From positions 1-64,000 of the forward strand of contig NZ_VJXY01000038.1 in assembly GCF_014831675.1 (NCBI RefSeq): a stretch of 64,000 nt of DNA, in the 5' to 3' direction. Of the stretch, positions 35,345-44,074 are shown piece by piece (within the stretch, counting starts at the first letter, position 1; each line of letters starts with the position of its first letter). The notes below the pieces were generated by a model, which worked only from the letters and a program-made list of their open reading frames with translations, did not search any database and was not told where the DNA came from. This DNA comes from Komarekiella delphini-convector SJRDD-AB1 (GTDB lineage: Bacteria; Cyanobacteriota; Cyanobacteriia; Cyanobacteriales; Nostocaceae). The translations under genes were made by a program, and so were the position numbers.

Positions 35345-37774
35345 ATGCGTATTTCTCTAAATTGGCTGCGAGAACTAGTAGAGATAAAACTGAGCCACGA
35401 AGAATTAGCTGAAACCCTAACAATGGCTGGGTTTGAAGTAGAAGATATTGAAGACCGCCGCACTTGGGCAAATGGCGTTGTTGTGGGGAGAGTGCTTGAG
35501 CGTCAACCCCACCCCAACGCTGATAAATTGAGTGTTTGCCAAGTAGATATCGGTGCAAATGAAACTTTAAATATTGTCTGTGGTGCTTCCAATGTCCGGG
35601 CAGATATTTATGTGGCAGTAGCAACTACAGGGACTTACCTCCCGAACATCGACTTAAAAATTAAACCTGCAAAACTGCGTGGCGTCCAGTCTCAGGGTAT
35701 GATTTGTTCTTTAAAAGAACTCGGTTTACCTACTGATGTAGACGGAATTCATATTTTTCCTCAAGAAATGCCATTGGGTAGCGACGTGCGTCCATTGTTG
35801 GGTCTAGATGATGTGATTTTAGACCTAACTGCCACAGCTAATCGCGCTGATGCTCTGAGTATGGTAGGTGTAGCGCGAGAAGTAGCAGCTTTGACAGATG
35901 CAAAGTTGAGCATTCTTGAACCGGGTGAGGTATCGATTACCGAAGGTGTTGGAAATTTAGCTTTAAAAATCGCCGATTCGCAAGCTTGCCCTGCCTATAT
36001 TGGTACAGTAATTGAACAGATCAAAATTGCGCCATCTCCCGATTGGTTGCAACAACGCTTGCGAGCGGCTGGAGTAAGACCAATTAATAATGTAGTGGAC
36101 ATTACTAATTATGTTTTGTTGGAATGGGGACAACCACTACACGCCTTTGATCGCGATCGCCTAAAATCTGTAGCTAGTAGTGAAAATCTAACCATCGGTG
36201 TTCGGTTCGCCACAGCTGGGGATACGCTCAAAACTCTGGATGGACAAACCCGCACCCTTACAACCCAAAATTTGTTAATTACCGCTAATGATAAACCCGT
36301 TGCACTGGCGGGAGTTATGGGCGGAGAAGAAACGGAAGTGCATGAAGGTACTCAAAGCCTAGTTTTAGAAGCAGCGTTGTTTGATTCTGTGGCAATTCGC
36401 CGTTCTTCTCGGAGCGTGGGGTTAAGAAGTGAGGCTTCTGGCAGATACGAACGAGGAGTTAACCGGGCTGAGTTGGAAGTAGCCAATCGCCGCGCCTTGA
36501 CGCTGATTAGCGAGTTAGCTCAAGGCGTGATTGTTCAGCAACAAATTGCCGACACCCGCCCCGATCCATCTACCTGGAGTCGTTCTATTGTACTGCGTTT
36601 AGACAGAGTTAATCAAATTCTCGGCCCAATCGAGTTGGCAGAAGACACAGGAGAACTCGAAACAAAAGACGTTGAACGCATCCTGACTGCACTGGGGTGT
36701 CAGTTAACTCCTTCAGGAGAAGGTACTTGGTCAGTTTCCGTACCGCCTTATCGTTACCGTGACTTAGAACGCGAAATCGACCTGATTGAAGAAATTGCCC
36801 GTCTTTATGGCTATAACAAGTTTTGCGACACCCTACCAGACAAATCGGAAGCTGGTTATCTGCCTTTAGATCAAGAACTGATTCGCAAGTTACGCGCACA
36901 CCTGCGGGCAGAAGGATTGACAGAATTAATCCACTACTCTTTAGTCAAGCCAGGGGAAACCGGACAGATAGTATTGAGTAACCCTTTATTTGTAGAATAT
37001 TCAGCGCTACGAACCGATTTAATATCTGGGTTGATTGATGCCTTTCAATACAATTTAGAGCAGGGTAACGGTTCTCTCAATGGCTTTGAAATTGGGCGAA
37101 TTTTCTGGCAAGAAGACGGCTTACAAGAAGGAGAAGCGATCGCTGCTATCATCGGAGGCGATCGCACCGTTGGTAAATGGTCAACAAGTGGTCGAGAGCA
37201 ACCGCTGAATTGGTTTGAAGCCAAAGGCATTTTAGAAAGCGTATTTCAGCAACTTGGTTTGCAAGTAGAATATCAACCCGATTGCCGTGATGAACGCTTG
37301 CATCCAGGATGTACCGCCTCACTCTGGGTAAGAGGTAACAGATTAGGTATTTTTGGACAACTCCATCCCCAAGTGCGGCGCGAAAAAGGCTTACCAGATT
37401 CAGTCTACGTTTTCCAGCTAGATGTAGACGTGCTCTTGGAATCTATGGAGCAAGATGAAATCCTTATCCCGACATTCCATCCTTATTCTACCTATCCAGC
37501 TAGCGATCGCGACATTGCCTTCTTTGCAACAGTCAAAGTCTCGGTTGCCGAAATTGAAAAAGTAATTAGCAACGCTGGGAAAGGCCTGTTAGAGTCAGTG
37601 GAATTGTTTGATGAATATCGCGGCGAAAATGTACCACAAGGACAACGAAGTTTGGCATTTCGCTTAATCTATCGAGCCAGCGATCGCACCCTCACCGAAG
37701 CTGAAGTTGAACCAGTCCACAATCAAGTCCGCGAAGCTTTAGTAGAAAAATTCGGCGTTAACTTGAGAAGTTAG
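35345..37774 (+). CDS. pheT: Phenylalanine-tRNA ligase beta subunit
   Basis: An 809-residue protein of normal family length. [20 protein letters not shown] is the classical start. An EMAP/tRNA-binding domain ([20 protein letters not shown]) occupies about residues 40-150. Then come the B3/4 domain, the B5 domain ([11 protein letters not shown]), the catalytic-like core ([23 protein letters not shown]) and a C-terminal ferredoxin-fold anticodon-binding domain ([14 protein letters not shown], ending [13 protein letters not shown]). With the alpha subunit encoded elsewhere it forms the alpha2-beta2 enzyme that charges tRNA-Phe. Cytoplasmic and essential. No pheS is adjacent, as is usual in cyanobacteria. 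A short imperfect hairpin (TTCCCAGG/CCTGGGAA) lies just downstream. Confidence 0.97.
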   Translation: MRISLNWLRELVEIKLSHEELAETLTMAGFEVEDIEDRRTWANGVVVGRVLERQPHPNADKLSVCQVDIGANETLNIVCGASNVRADIYVAVATTGTYLPNIDLKIKPAKLRGVQSQGMICSLKELGLPTDVDGIHIFPQEMPLGSDVRPLLGLDDVILDLTATANRADALSMVGVAREVAALTDAKLSILEPGEVSITEGVGNLALKIADSQACPAYIGTVIEQIKIAPSPDWLQQRLRAAGVRPINNVVDITNYVLLEWGQPLHAFDRDRLKSVASSENLTIGVRFATAGDTLKTLDGQTRTLTTQNLLITANDKPVALAGVMGGEETEVHEGTQSLVLEAALFDSVAIRRSSRSVGLRSEASGRYERGVNRAELEVANRRALTLISELAQGVIVQQQIADTRPDPSTWSRSIVLRLDRVNQILGPIELAEDTGELETKDVERILTALGCQLTPSGEGTWSVSVPPYRYRDLEREIDLIEEIARLYGYNKFCDTLPDKSEAGYLPLDQELIRKLRAHLRAEGLTELIHYSLVKPGETGQIVLSNPLFVEYSALRTDLISGLIDAFQYNLEQGNGSLNGFEIGRIFWQEDGLQEGEAIAAIIGGDRTVGKWSTSGREQPLNWFEAKGILESVFQQLGLQVEYQPDCRDERLHPGCTASLWVRGNRLGIFGQLHPQVRREKGLPDSVYVFQLDVDVLLESMEQDEILIPTFHPYSTYPASDRDIAFFATVKVSVAEIEKVISNAGKGLLESVELFDEYRGENVPQGQRSLAFRLIYRASDRTLTEAEVEPVHNQVREALVEKFGVNLRS

Positions 37775-37945
37775 AACTCAGGAAATTTCTAGTTCCCAGG
37801 CGGCCCCTGGGAATACTCTACTTGAGGCTCAGCCTGATCTATCGTACCTTTAAATAAAGGCAGCAATTGACAATCTAATTTTAAAAGGCGATCGGCTCAA
37901 ACTCTTAGCGCAACATATTTTCAACCAGTAGTAGCAACAAAAATT

Positions 37946-38215
37946 ATGACTAAATATATCCTCTGGGGAACTTATTGCGAAGACGTTTTGGAAAAGCGCA
38001 CCCCTTACCGTCAAGCTCATTTAGATGGATTAGCAAAACAGAAAGAATCTGGTGTACTAATTACTATTGGCCCTACCAAAGATGTCACCAAAGTGTTTGG
38101 AATTTACGAAGCTGAAGACGAAGCCACCATCCGTAATTTGATTGAAAATGACCCTTATTGGAAAAATGGCATCTGGACAGAATATTCTGTCAAAGAGTGG
38201 ATTCAAGCTATTTAA
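37946..38215 (+). CDS. YciI family protein
   Basis: An 89-residue ferredoxin-like-fold protein. ILWGTYCEDVLEKRTPYRQAHLDGL holds the conserved Arg and His, SGVLITIGPTKDVTKVFGIYEAED follows, and LIENDPYWKNGIWTEYSVKEW is the family C-terminus. YciI proteins are small cytoplasmic proteins of mostly unknown function, sometimes linked to chlorinated-compound or metabolite chemistry. It stands alone about 170 bp after pheT. No regulatory motif was seen. Confidence 0.88.
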   Translation: MTKYILWGTYCEDVLEKRTPYRQAHLDGLAKQKESGVLITIGPTKDVTKVFGIYEAEDEATIRNLIENDPYWKNGIWTEYSVKEWIQAI

Positions 38216-38437
38216 GTCAAAAATCAATAGCCCGTTAATCAGCAAAACTTATCAGTCTAGAGATTCTCAAATTCACGCCTTTAGTAGATACAATTGGAGT
38301 TTTGTTAGTGTCATTATAAGAGTGCTATCAAACAAAAATCGTTGCTGTTGTCTAGATAAAAAATAAGATAAGATCATCTGCGATCGCAACAACTCCGATT
38401 TTTCTCCAAGTGTTTGAATTTTTAAGAGGGTTCTACC

Positions 38438-38830
38438 ATGAATCGAATTCTAAAACGTGCGCTTTTACCTGGTATCATGGCTGCAAGTTTAGCTGGTGTT
38501 ACATTAGTTCCTGTTAAACCAGCTGCCGCCGATGACCAAGTACTAAGAGATGCAGCCATTGGAGCTGGTACATGTGTGGTAACTGGAGCTATTAGAGGAC
38601 GTGGCACAGTATTACGCAATGCTGCCAAATGTGGTGCTGCTGGCGCTGCTGTCAATGGAGCCAATGGGCTAAGACGCAATCCCAAAAAACGTAGCTTAGG
38701 TCAAGATGCCGCAGTCGGTGCAGGCGCTAGCGCCGCAACTCGTGCTGTTCTAGGCGGTCGTGAAGATACCGCCGGTGATTTACTTGATGGTGCAGCAGCC
38801 GGTGCAGTCATCAATATCCTCACCAAATAG
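38438..38830 (+). CDS. Small secreted Gly/Ala-rich protein (glycine-zipper-like)
   Basis: A 130-residue protein with a signal peptide (RILKRALLPGIMAASLAGVT, cleavage near PAAA-DDQ). The mature part contains two similar halves, each with a short small-residue helix: LRDAAIGAGTCVVTGAIRGRG and LGQDAAVGAGASAATRAVLGG. It ends LLDGAAAGAVINILTK. Glycine-zipper proteins of this size often sit in the periplasm or outer membrane. A purine-rich AAGAGGG stands before the start. I do not know a specific function. Confidence 0.75.
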   Translation: MNRILKRALLPGIMAASLAGVTLVPVKPAAADDQVLRDAAIGAGTCVVTGAIRGRGTVLRNAAKCGAAGAAVNGANGLRRNPKKRSLGQDAAVGAGASAATRAVLGGREDTAGDLLDGAAAGAVINILTK

Positions 38831-38951
38831 AAAATAATTCGTAATTCCTCATCGGGAATTTAAAATCTCTCAAACCTCGTTTCCAGTCATAGAGTGGAAA
38901 TGCTCCCCATAAGGCTCTGCCGCGAATTCCAGAGGCGGAGCCTTGCAAAAA

Positions 38952-39006
38952 AACACAGATGAACACAGATAATTAATTCGGTGTTTATCAGTGTTCATCT
39001 GTGGTT
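38952..39006. repeat. Imperfect inverted repeat ACACAGATGAACAC/GTGTTCATCTGTG
   Basis: A long stem of ACACAGATGAACACAGATAA against TTATCAGTGTTCATCTGTG around an AT-rich loop, followed by TTCATTTTTT. It may end transcription of the small secreted protein gene; it is also a common dispersed repeat. Nothing else in 38831-39212 looks coding. Confidence 0.6.
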
Positions 39007-39212
39007 CATTTTTTACTTTATTCGCATTTTTGCAAGAATATAATCTAATGTCTCGATAAACCGTATAAATAAATACGATCGCATCTACCAAAGCTGAGTG
39101 TTGCTCACGGACGTGGAAAATTTGTAATTGATAAAGTGCGTAGTTTACCGCCGTAGGCATCGCTCTTGCAAAACTTCTGTAAAACTAAAAATTTGCGAGA
39201 AAAACAAATATT

Positions 39213-39246
39213 GTTCGTAGTTAACACCAAAGCGTTAACTACGAAC
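39213..39246 (-). terminator. Perfect 13-bp hairpin downstream of the 66-residue gene
   Basis: GTTCGTAGTTAAC/GTTAACTACGAAC with an 8-base loop lies about 20 bp past the stop at 39267 on the minus strand, followed there by AATATTTGTTTTTC. It is related to the dispersed GTTCGTAGT repeat family. Confidence 0.65.
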
Positions 39247-39266
39247 CTATTAAATCAACAGTATCT

Positions 39267-39467
39267 CTAGCCTTTCAAAGCCTTTCTAAAATTTCGACGG
39301 TAGGATTGATTAGTAATAAACAAAGCTGGCCATAACAAAGATAAACCAATGCGATTGGGCAAACTTGAGCTAAAATTAGTCCGCTCAAACCCACGCCAAA
39401 ACTTCCAAATGCCACCGAGGTAAACGACTATCAAACCAAAAATAATAAAGTTACCCATTCCCATCAA
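39267..39467 (-). CDS. Small membrane protein of unknown function (66 residues)
   Basis: The protein starts MMGMGNFIIFGLIVVYLGG, a single N-terminal membrane helix. A soluble part follows (WKFWRGFERTNFSSSLPNR) and then a second hydrophobic stretch (IGLSLLWPALFITNQSYRR), ending in basic residues. The pattern of hydrophobic helix, tryptophan-rich turn and basic end is protein-like rather than random. The gene is followed by a good hairpin. I do not recognise a named family. Confidence 0.6.
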   Translation of the reverse strand: MMGMGNFIIFGLIVVYLGGIWKFWRGFERTNFSSSLPNRIGLSLLWPALFITNQSYRRNFRKALKG

Positions 39468-39603
39468 CTCCGTTAGTAACTGACAGAATTTAAACTAAGT
39501 TTTTCTACACCATACTGAGAAGGCATGGCTAAACCCTTCAGTCCTTGACATCCGAGTTAGTTGAAGATACATTCTCCTAACTCCAGTGTAAAGTAGCCTG
39601 GAA

Positions 39604-39684
39604 ACAGTCAACAGTAAACAGTCAACAGTAAACAGTCAACAGTCATCAAGGCGTATAATGGGCGATTTAAACCCGCCAGATAGC
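39604..39684. repeat. Heptamer array plus GATTTAAACCCGCCAGATAGC block (copy 1 of inverted pair)
   Basis: ACAGTAAACAGTCA-type repeats are followed by ATCAAGGCG, then GATTTAAACCCGCCAGATAGC. The same 75-80 bp, inverted and slightly diverged, is found at 41871-41940. Confidence 0.75.
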
Positions 39685-39743
39685 TCTTGACAAATGTCAA
39701 TAATTAAGTAATAATAGGAAATTGTCGATCAAAACAAATGCCA

Positions 39744-39825
39744 GCGGAACTGGCGGAATTGGCAGACGCGCTAGATTCAGGTTCTAGTGCCGCAAGGCTT
39801 CCGGGTTCAAGTCCCGGGTTCCGCA
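39744..39825 (+). tRNA. tRNA-Leu (anticodon CAG)
   Basis: An 82-base class II tRNA. The acceptor stem pairs GCGGAAC with GTTCCGC, followed by discriminator A. The D-arm holds TTGGCAGA. The anticodon stem is CTAGA/TCTAG with loop TTCAGGT, giving anticodon CAG. A long variable arm (TGCCGCAAGGC) and a T-arm CCGGGTTCAAGTCCCGG follow. CCA is not encoded. Confidence 0.96.
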
Positions 39826-39893
39826 TATCAATTTTAGATTTTAGATTGCCGATTTTGGATTAATCTAAAATCCCAGATCTAAAATTCAAAATA

Positions 39894-40679
39894 GTGTTAA
39901 CCAGTTTACAGAATTCCCTAGTAAAACAAATCCGCAAACTGCACTCTACAAAAGAGCGGCAGAAACAGCAGTTATTTTTACTAGAAGGGACGCACCTATT
40001 AGAAGAAGCTTGCGCGGTGAATTACCCCCTGGTGGCTGTATGTTGTACCCCAGATTGGCAAGCAGCTCATCCCTCATTGTGGGAAGAGGCTTTGAGCCGA
40101 TGCGATCGCGCAGAAATTGTTAGTGAAGAAGTTTTGGATGCGATCGCTACAACAATACAACCAGATGGTGTAGTTGCAACGGCAAAACGGGATGCTCGCC
40201 AAACTCAAGTGCCATTTAATGGTATAGTGCTAGCTTTAGAAACTGTGCAAGACCCAGGTAACTTGGGTACGATGATTCGCACAGCAGCCGCGGCTGGAGC
40301 ATCGGGGTTATGGGTGAGTGAGGATAGTGTAGATTTAGACAACCCGAAAGTTTTACGTGCTTCTGCTGGACAGTGGTTTCGTTTAGCAACGGCGGTAACT
40401 GAAGATTTAAAATCTATAGTCGAACAGAGTCAGCAAGCCGGAATGCAGGTAGTGGCAACTATGCCCAGTGCAACTTTGACTTATTGGGAAGTAGACTGGC
40501 AAAAACCCAGTTTGATTTTACTGGGGAATGAAGGCGCTGGTTTGTCAGCAGATTTAGCAGCGATCGCAGACAATCAAGTAAAAATTCCCCTAAGTCCAGG
40601 AGTAGAGTCTTTGAATGTAGCGATCGCAGCCGCTTTAATGCTGTATGAAGCCCAGCGGCAAATGACTGCTAAGCAATAA
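39894..40679 (+). CDS. TrmH/SpoU family RNA 2'-O-methyltransferase
   Basis: A 261-residue SPOUT methyltransferase. The N-terminal substrate-binding domain (SLQNSLVKQIRKLHSTKER, LFLLEGTHLLEEA) precedes the SAM-binding trefoil knot: LALETVQDPGNLGTMIRTA (motif 1), LILLGNEGAGLS (motif 2) and VKIPLSPGVESLNVAIAAAL (motif 3). It methylates a ribose in rRNA or tRNA; the exact site is unknown. The start is a GTG 70 bp after the tRNA-Leu gene. No ATG precedes the conserved SLQN segment in this frame, so GTG is the likely start. Confidence 0.92.
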   Translation: MLTSLQNSLVKQIRKLHSTKERQKQQLFLLEGTHLLEEACAVNYPLVAVCCTPDWQAAHPSLWEEALSRCDRAEIVSEEVLDAIATTIQPDGVVATAKRDARQTQVPFNGIVLALETVQDPGNLGTMIRTAAAAGASGLWVSEDSVDLDNPKVLRASAGQWFRLATAVTEDLKSIVEQSQQAGMQVVATMPSATLTYWEVDWQKPSLILLGNEGAGLSADLAAIADNQVKIPLSPGVESLNVAIAAALMLYEAQRQMTAKQ

Positions 40680-40696
40680 ATTGTAACTTTTTACTT

Positions 40697-40939
40697 CTAT
40701 TTTAATTTCGTTTTTTCTTCTAGATATTGTTCAATATCAGCAACCGCGTCCTCAAAAGCCGCTAGATCAATTTCTGTCAAATTTTCCAATAGTTCGGGAT
40801 CATTGGCACTATCAGTATTCAATTCTGGTGTTTCTTCATCCTCAGTCGGATTCTCTTGCAAAATATCCTCCAATTGATCGAGTGACTGAAAAAAATCTTT
40901 CGCGGCGGCGTGGCGATGTGTTTGCTGACTTTGCTCCAT
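40697..40939 (-). CDS. Small acidic protein of unknown function (80 residues)
   Basis: A strongly acidic protein: QSLDQLEDILQENPTEDEET in the middle and EIDLAAFEDAVADIEQYLEE near the end, the latter probably an amphipathic helix. No signal peptide, metal motif or membrane helix. Converges on the methyltransferase gene with a 17-bp gap. The composition and intact frame suggest a real cytoplasmic protein; I do not recognise a function. Confidence 0.65.
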   Translation of the reverse strand: MEQSQQTHRHAAAKDFFQSLDQLEDILQENPTEDEETPELNTDSANDPELLENLTEIDLAAFEDAVADIEQYLEEKTKLK

Positions 40940-41164
40940 AATCTTGGCTTGAGAATCTTGAATTTTATCGCGTAATCTTAATTTGCAGTTCCTAGTGCTT
41001 TAAATTTTGCATACATAACATCATATTTGTAGTTATATGCAAAGAACTAGGTACTACTTTATCAACTTTACACACTAAAAGGCTTGACAGCAAAATCAAT
41101 CAGGAGAGACGCGATTAATCGCGTCTGTACAGGATTCAGGAGACAGGAGTTATTTATTCTTCCC

Positions 41165-41290
41165 CTGGTCTCCCTGCTCCTTGTCCACTGAGCGTTCGCG
41201 TAGCGTCTTGCAGAGAAGTCGAAGTAGCAAAGCCGAAAGGAGCCGTAAAGCCTGCGGCACGCAGCCTCCCGTAGAGAAGTGCTGTTCCCC
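41165..41290. repeat. Cluster of Nostoc-type intergenic repeats
   Basis: Contains GCGTTCGCGTAGCGTCTTGC, AGAGAAGTCGAAG and CCCGTAGAGAAG, shared in part with 16237-16335. The open frames that cross it come from the repeats. The flanks (41310-41360) carry a short TTTTAGATTG/CTAAAATCTAAA repeat that also surrounds the tRNA-TrmH gap. No gene lies in 40940-41377. Confidence 0.65.
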
Positions 41291-41377
41291 CTACCTCCTC
41301 AATGCAAGGATTTGCAATTTTGGATTTTAGATTGTTCAATCCAAAATCTAAAATCTAAAATTCCCCTGCTCCTCCAT

Positions 41378-41794
41378 TCATCTGCCAATATCTGAGTGTT
41401 GAATTTGCAAAAATTTGTCTAACATCACATTGGGAATTGGTCGCGGGCGCATTATTTTGGCATCTACCCAAACCCACAATGCCTCAGCAGTGACTAACAA
41501 ATTCTGTTGATTGTGTTTACGAATTTCGTAACGTCGGAGGGCACGCGTACCACGCATGTCTTTCAACCAGGTAGTGACTTCTAGAGTATCACCCGCCACG
41601 GCTGGGCGCAGATAATCAATTTCTACCCGCCGCATGACAAATACGCCGCCTAATTCTTGGTATACATTCAAAGTTAAGCCCAAATATTCTGAGTGCTCAA
41701 CGGCTGCTTGTTCTAAATAGTTTTGGTATACAGCGTTATTAACATGACCGAGAGCGTCCATAACAGTAAACAGTAAACGGTAAACAGTAAACAT
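41378..41794 (-). CDS. 4HBT-family acyl-CoA thioesterase with a repeat-derived N-terminus
   Basis: A hotdog-fold protein of 138 residues from the ATG at 41794 or 127 from the ATG at 41761. The family motif DALGHVNNAVYQNYLEQAA is intact, followed by GGVFVMRRVEIDYLRPAVAGD and RRYEIRKHN. Members hydrolyse acyl-CoA or acyl-carrier thioesters. Family proteins normally have a first beta strand (xxVRYxET) before DALGHVNN. Here that part is replaced by residues (FTVYRLLFTV) translated from a tandem heptamer repeat, so the original start was lost. The aspartate and the HVNN motif remain. Activity is plausible but uncertain. Confidence 0.8.
   Translation of the reverse strand: MFTVYRLLFTVMDALGHVNNAVYQNYLEQAAVEHSEYLGLTLNVYQELGGVFVMRRVEIDYLRPAVAGDTLEVTTWLKDMRGTRALRRYEIRKHNQQNLLVTAEALWVWVDAKIMRPRPIPNVMLDKFLQIQHSDIGR
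41762..41793. repeat. Heptamer repeat (GTAAACA) forming the thioesterase start
   Basis: Four copies of the heptamer, one with a single change, lie exactly across the first codons of the thioesterase gene. Confidence 0.85.
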
Positions 41795-41870
41795 AATTGG
41801 GTTTAAAGGGAACCACTAAGGGGGCGCTCACTTACAGCTGAAAACTAATAACCCAAAGCCGATTATTGGC

Positions 41871-41940
41871 AGGCGCTATCTGGCGGGTTTAAATCCCCCA
41901 CCATCCGCCTTGATAACTGTTTACTGTTTACTGTTTACTG
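41871..41940. repeat. Copy 2 of the inverted pair (GGCGCTATCTGGCGGGTTTAAA plus heptamers)
   Basis: Reverse-complement match to 39604-39684. The two copies face each other across the tRNA-Leu, TrmH, acidic-protein and thioesterase genes. The rest of the 41795-42317 gap shows no supportable gene. Confidence 0.75.
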
Positions 41941-42317
41941 ATTTAAGCGTTAAGAATCTTTTCAAAATCAGGTAACTTTAGGAGTGTAAACAGTTACTCA
42001 TGGGAAAATAAAGTTAAACATCAACAAATATGTTTTTGTAAATTTCTGTTTTGTATTCAACAAGAAAATGCGTGTATGGAAACGCGTTTTCCATTGTGAC
42101 ATTGATTTAAACATTTGTTGCTTGGTTTTGGGGTGTGAGTCGAAATAAATCAAGTTGCGGCTACAAGAAATAAGCTTGCGATCGCGCTGCGTGTAGCTTA
42201 CTACGAGAGTTTTTAGACTCAAATAGCCTATAGCTTCAAAAATTAACTTTACTTTACTTAGTGCAGGCTTGATTAATCAAGTCTTGGACAAACTTACTAA
42301 AAATTGGAGGTTATAAA

Positions 42318-42455
42318 ATGGCAGTACGAAATAACTTAGTTAGCAATTTATGGCAGAGAGTGCAACAAGATTCTGTAAGTTGGGGATCGTTAGCTCTTTG
42401 GATTAGTTCATTAATTGTACTTTTAGTAATGCTAGCAATGTTTTCTAACGCTTAA
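42318..42455 (+). CDS. Small single-helix membrane protein (45 residues)
   Basis: A GGAGG ribosome site lies 7 bases before the ATG. The protein starts MAVRNNLVSNLWQRVQQDS, then SWGSLALWISSLIVLLVMLA, and ends MFSNA: a short polar N-terminus and one C-terminal membrane helix. Length and layout resemble small subunits of membrane complexes in cyanobacteria, but I cannot assign it to a named one. A terminator-like hairpin follows within 20 bp. Single-gene transcription unit. Confidence 0.72.
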   Translation: MAVRNNLVSNLWQRVQQDSVSWGSLALWISSLIVLLVMLAMFSNA

Positions 42456-42472
42456 TCTCAGCAAGATTATTC

Positions 42473-42501
42473 TAGTTCCTGGGCAGCTAGCCTAGGAACT
42501 A
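42473..42501 (+). terminator. Hairpin TAGTTCCTGGGC/GCCTAGGAACTA
   Basis: Twelve-base stem with one wobble pair and a 5-base loop, 18 bp past the small membrane protein gene. There is no strong U-run, so it may also be a dispersed palindrome. Confidence 0.5.
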
Positions 42502-42553
42502 AATTAGGATAAACTGTCGTCTCTAGAAAATCAAACTTGAGACATATCAACTT

Positions 42554-42865
42554 ATGAACTGCAAAATTCTGGCTACAGTCATAATTTTAGCTACTAGTGG
42601 CTTAGTTTCTCCTGTTAGAGCTCAAGAATCCACTAACAACACTCCAGTAAAATTAGATCAAGTTGTGAATGCTTGCGTTCAAAACCAAGCCCAGACTTTA
42701 CCAAATCCCTTTAGCGATGTGCCATCAGACCATTGGGCTTTCAAAGCGGTTATGACCATGCATTACTGTGGAGCCTTTCGCCAAGCCACACCACCTGCTT
42801 TATTTGAGAAACTTCGACCTACCGAAAACCAGCAACCACAGAGAGAACAGCGGTTTCAAAAGTAG
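42554..42865 (+). CDS. Secreted protein with a partial SLH-like motif (103 residues)
   Basis: The N-terminus is a signal peptide (ILATVIILATSGLVSPVRAQ). The mature part contains NPFSDVPSDHWAFKAV, the first motif of S-layer homology domains, and two cysteines (NACVQNQ and MHYCGAF) that could form a disulfide. A complete SLH domain is about 55 residues and the motif usually occurs in sets; here only one partial unit is present before a charged QQPQREQRFQ tail. Likely periplasmic or cell-wall associated. Function unknown. Confidence 0.7.
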   Translation: MNCKILATVIILATSGLVSPVRAQESTNNTPVKLDQVVNACVQNQAQTLPNPFSDVPSDHWAFKAVMTMHYCGAFRQATPPALFEKLRPTENQQPQREQRFQK

Positions 42866-43009
42866 AAAACACAATAATATAGCGATTTTTAATTGAGTAA
42901 ATTTACGATCGCGGATTTGTTGAAATTTGTTGGAGAAATCAATCCAATTGGCGATCGCTAAATTATAACAGTAATTCCCGCCACCCTTATTCAAACCAGT
43001 TACACCATT

Positions 43010-43038
43010 GTAGAGACATTGCATTGCAACGTCTCTAC
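43010..43038. repeat. Family A core palindrome
   Basis: GTAGAGACATTGCA against TGCAACGTCTCTAC, a 29-bp near-palindrome without the outer ends of the full element. It lies about 30 bp downstream of the ferritin-like gene stop. Confidence 0.75.
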
Positions 43039-43071
43039 CAATTTTCGTATGTTTTGTAACCAGTACACCAG

Positions 43072-43824
43072 TTAAGCAACTATCAACTCAGAATCGTTTT
43101 CGTTTTCTGAAGGCACACCATCCTGAACTAGAGAACGGGTTTCGCCGTTGCGCTGGAGAAGACCGCCAACCATTGACAATAAGGCATTTACCTTGCGGGT
43201 ACGCCACTCATCCACCAATTTTTGCACTTGGGTAGCAGACATTCGCCGCATCATTGCTTCGTAAAGATAAGCTGCATGACCAGTCTCATCTTGAGCAACA
43301 CTTAACATTCCTAACTTGAGGTTGCGAGCGGTTGGCTCATCATCAGGTAACACATTCGCCATGCGAGTAAAGTCTTTGCTGGCATCTAACTCTAAAATGT
43401 AAGTGCTAGCCATAAAAACATCCCAGTCAATGACAGTCGGTTTTAGCTGTTCTGGGGTGTAACCTTGAAAGAATGCTGCAAAGAATGGACTACGCTGCTG
43501 TTGTGATTTACTTGCGGTTGTGGTTTGAGGTTGACGCTTGAAATCAATAACTTGTTTATTTAGCTGTTTTAGAGCGTGGGCAAAAATTTGACCATGCCTA
43601 GTTTCATCGGATGCATGTTTTGCTAGTTTCTCTGCTAGCCATGTATCGCCCTCTGCGGCAGCCCGATCGCTAAGTGCAGATAAAAACGGCACAGAACCAG
43701 ATTCCGCCAACTGAAACCCCGCTAGAACATTGGGGCGAGTTTTAGAGTCGCGGATCTGAGCAGCTGAGTAATAAGCCACAGCACCCGAACCTGCTAAATG
43801 CATGACATAAGTCAAGAAATTCAT
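43072..43824 (-). CDS. Ferritin-like diiron protein
   Basis: A 250-residue helical protein with the four-helix diiron signature: a glutamate in GFQLAESGSVPF, the ExxH motif KHASDETRHGQIF, a glutamate in YILELDASKDF, and a second ExxH in VAQDETGHAAYLYEA. It is related to the broad ferritin-like superfamily that includes tRNA hydroxylase-type and manganese/iron oxidases. No signal peptide is present, so it is cytoplasmic. The substrate is unknown. It stands alone, with a 250-bp upstream gap of AT-rich sequence that should hold its promoter. Confidence 0.8.
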   Translation of the reverse strand: MNFLTYVMHLAGSGAVAYYSAAQIRDSKTRPNVLAGFQLAESGSVPFLSALSDRAAAEGDTWLAEKLAKHASDETRHGQIFAHALKQLNKQVIDFKRQPQTTTASKSQQQRSPFFAAFFQGYTPEQLKPTVIDWDVFMASTYILELDASKDFTRMANVLPDDEPTARNLKLGMLSVAQDETGHAAYLYEAMMRRMSATQVQKLVDEWRTRKVNALLSMVGGLLQRNGETRSLVQDGVPSENENDSELIVA

Positions 43825-44074
43825 GAGAGATTCCCGCTGACTGTTGGAAGTTTACATTTCTTATACTATTCTGCCTTTTCTATTCGGTTAAATTCAGTTA
43901 TTAGTAACGAGGTTGTATTTGAAGATTTAGATCTTAAGTAAAACTTTCTACTTATACAGGTAGGGAACTCTAGCTAACTCTTTGCTAATTGTCTATGGCA
44001 GTATGTCAACACCTAACAAAAAGATATTTTCATTTTGCTACTATCATCCCTCAGAGGTAGTTTGGTGAGTTTGG

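Noticed and set aside
35122-35412. 96-residue frame overlapping the pheT start
   Set aside because: No homology pattern, overlaps the well-supported pheT start and lacks a ribosome site.
38870-39160. 96-residue minus-strand frame downstream of the small secreted protein
   Set aside because: Runs through the ACACAGATGAACAC inverted repeat and has no protein-like pattern.
39744-39825. tRNA-Leu as an integration site for a mobile island
   Set aside because: No integrase and no direct repeat of the tRNA 3' end was seen nearby.
41154-41339. 61-residue minus-strand frame between the acidic-protein and thioesterase genes
   Set aside because: It is made of dispersed repeat sequence shared with 16237-16335.
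41998-42222. 74-residue minus-strand frame before the small membrane protein gene
   Set aside because: Low-complexity Lys/Phe-rich product from AT-rich DNA without a ribosome site.
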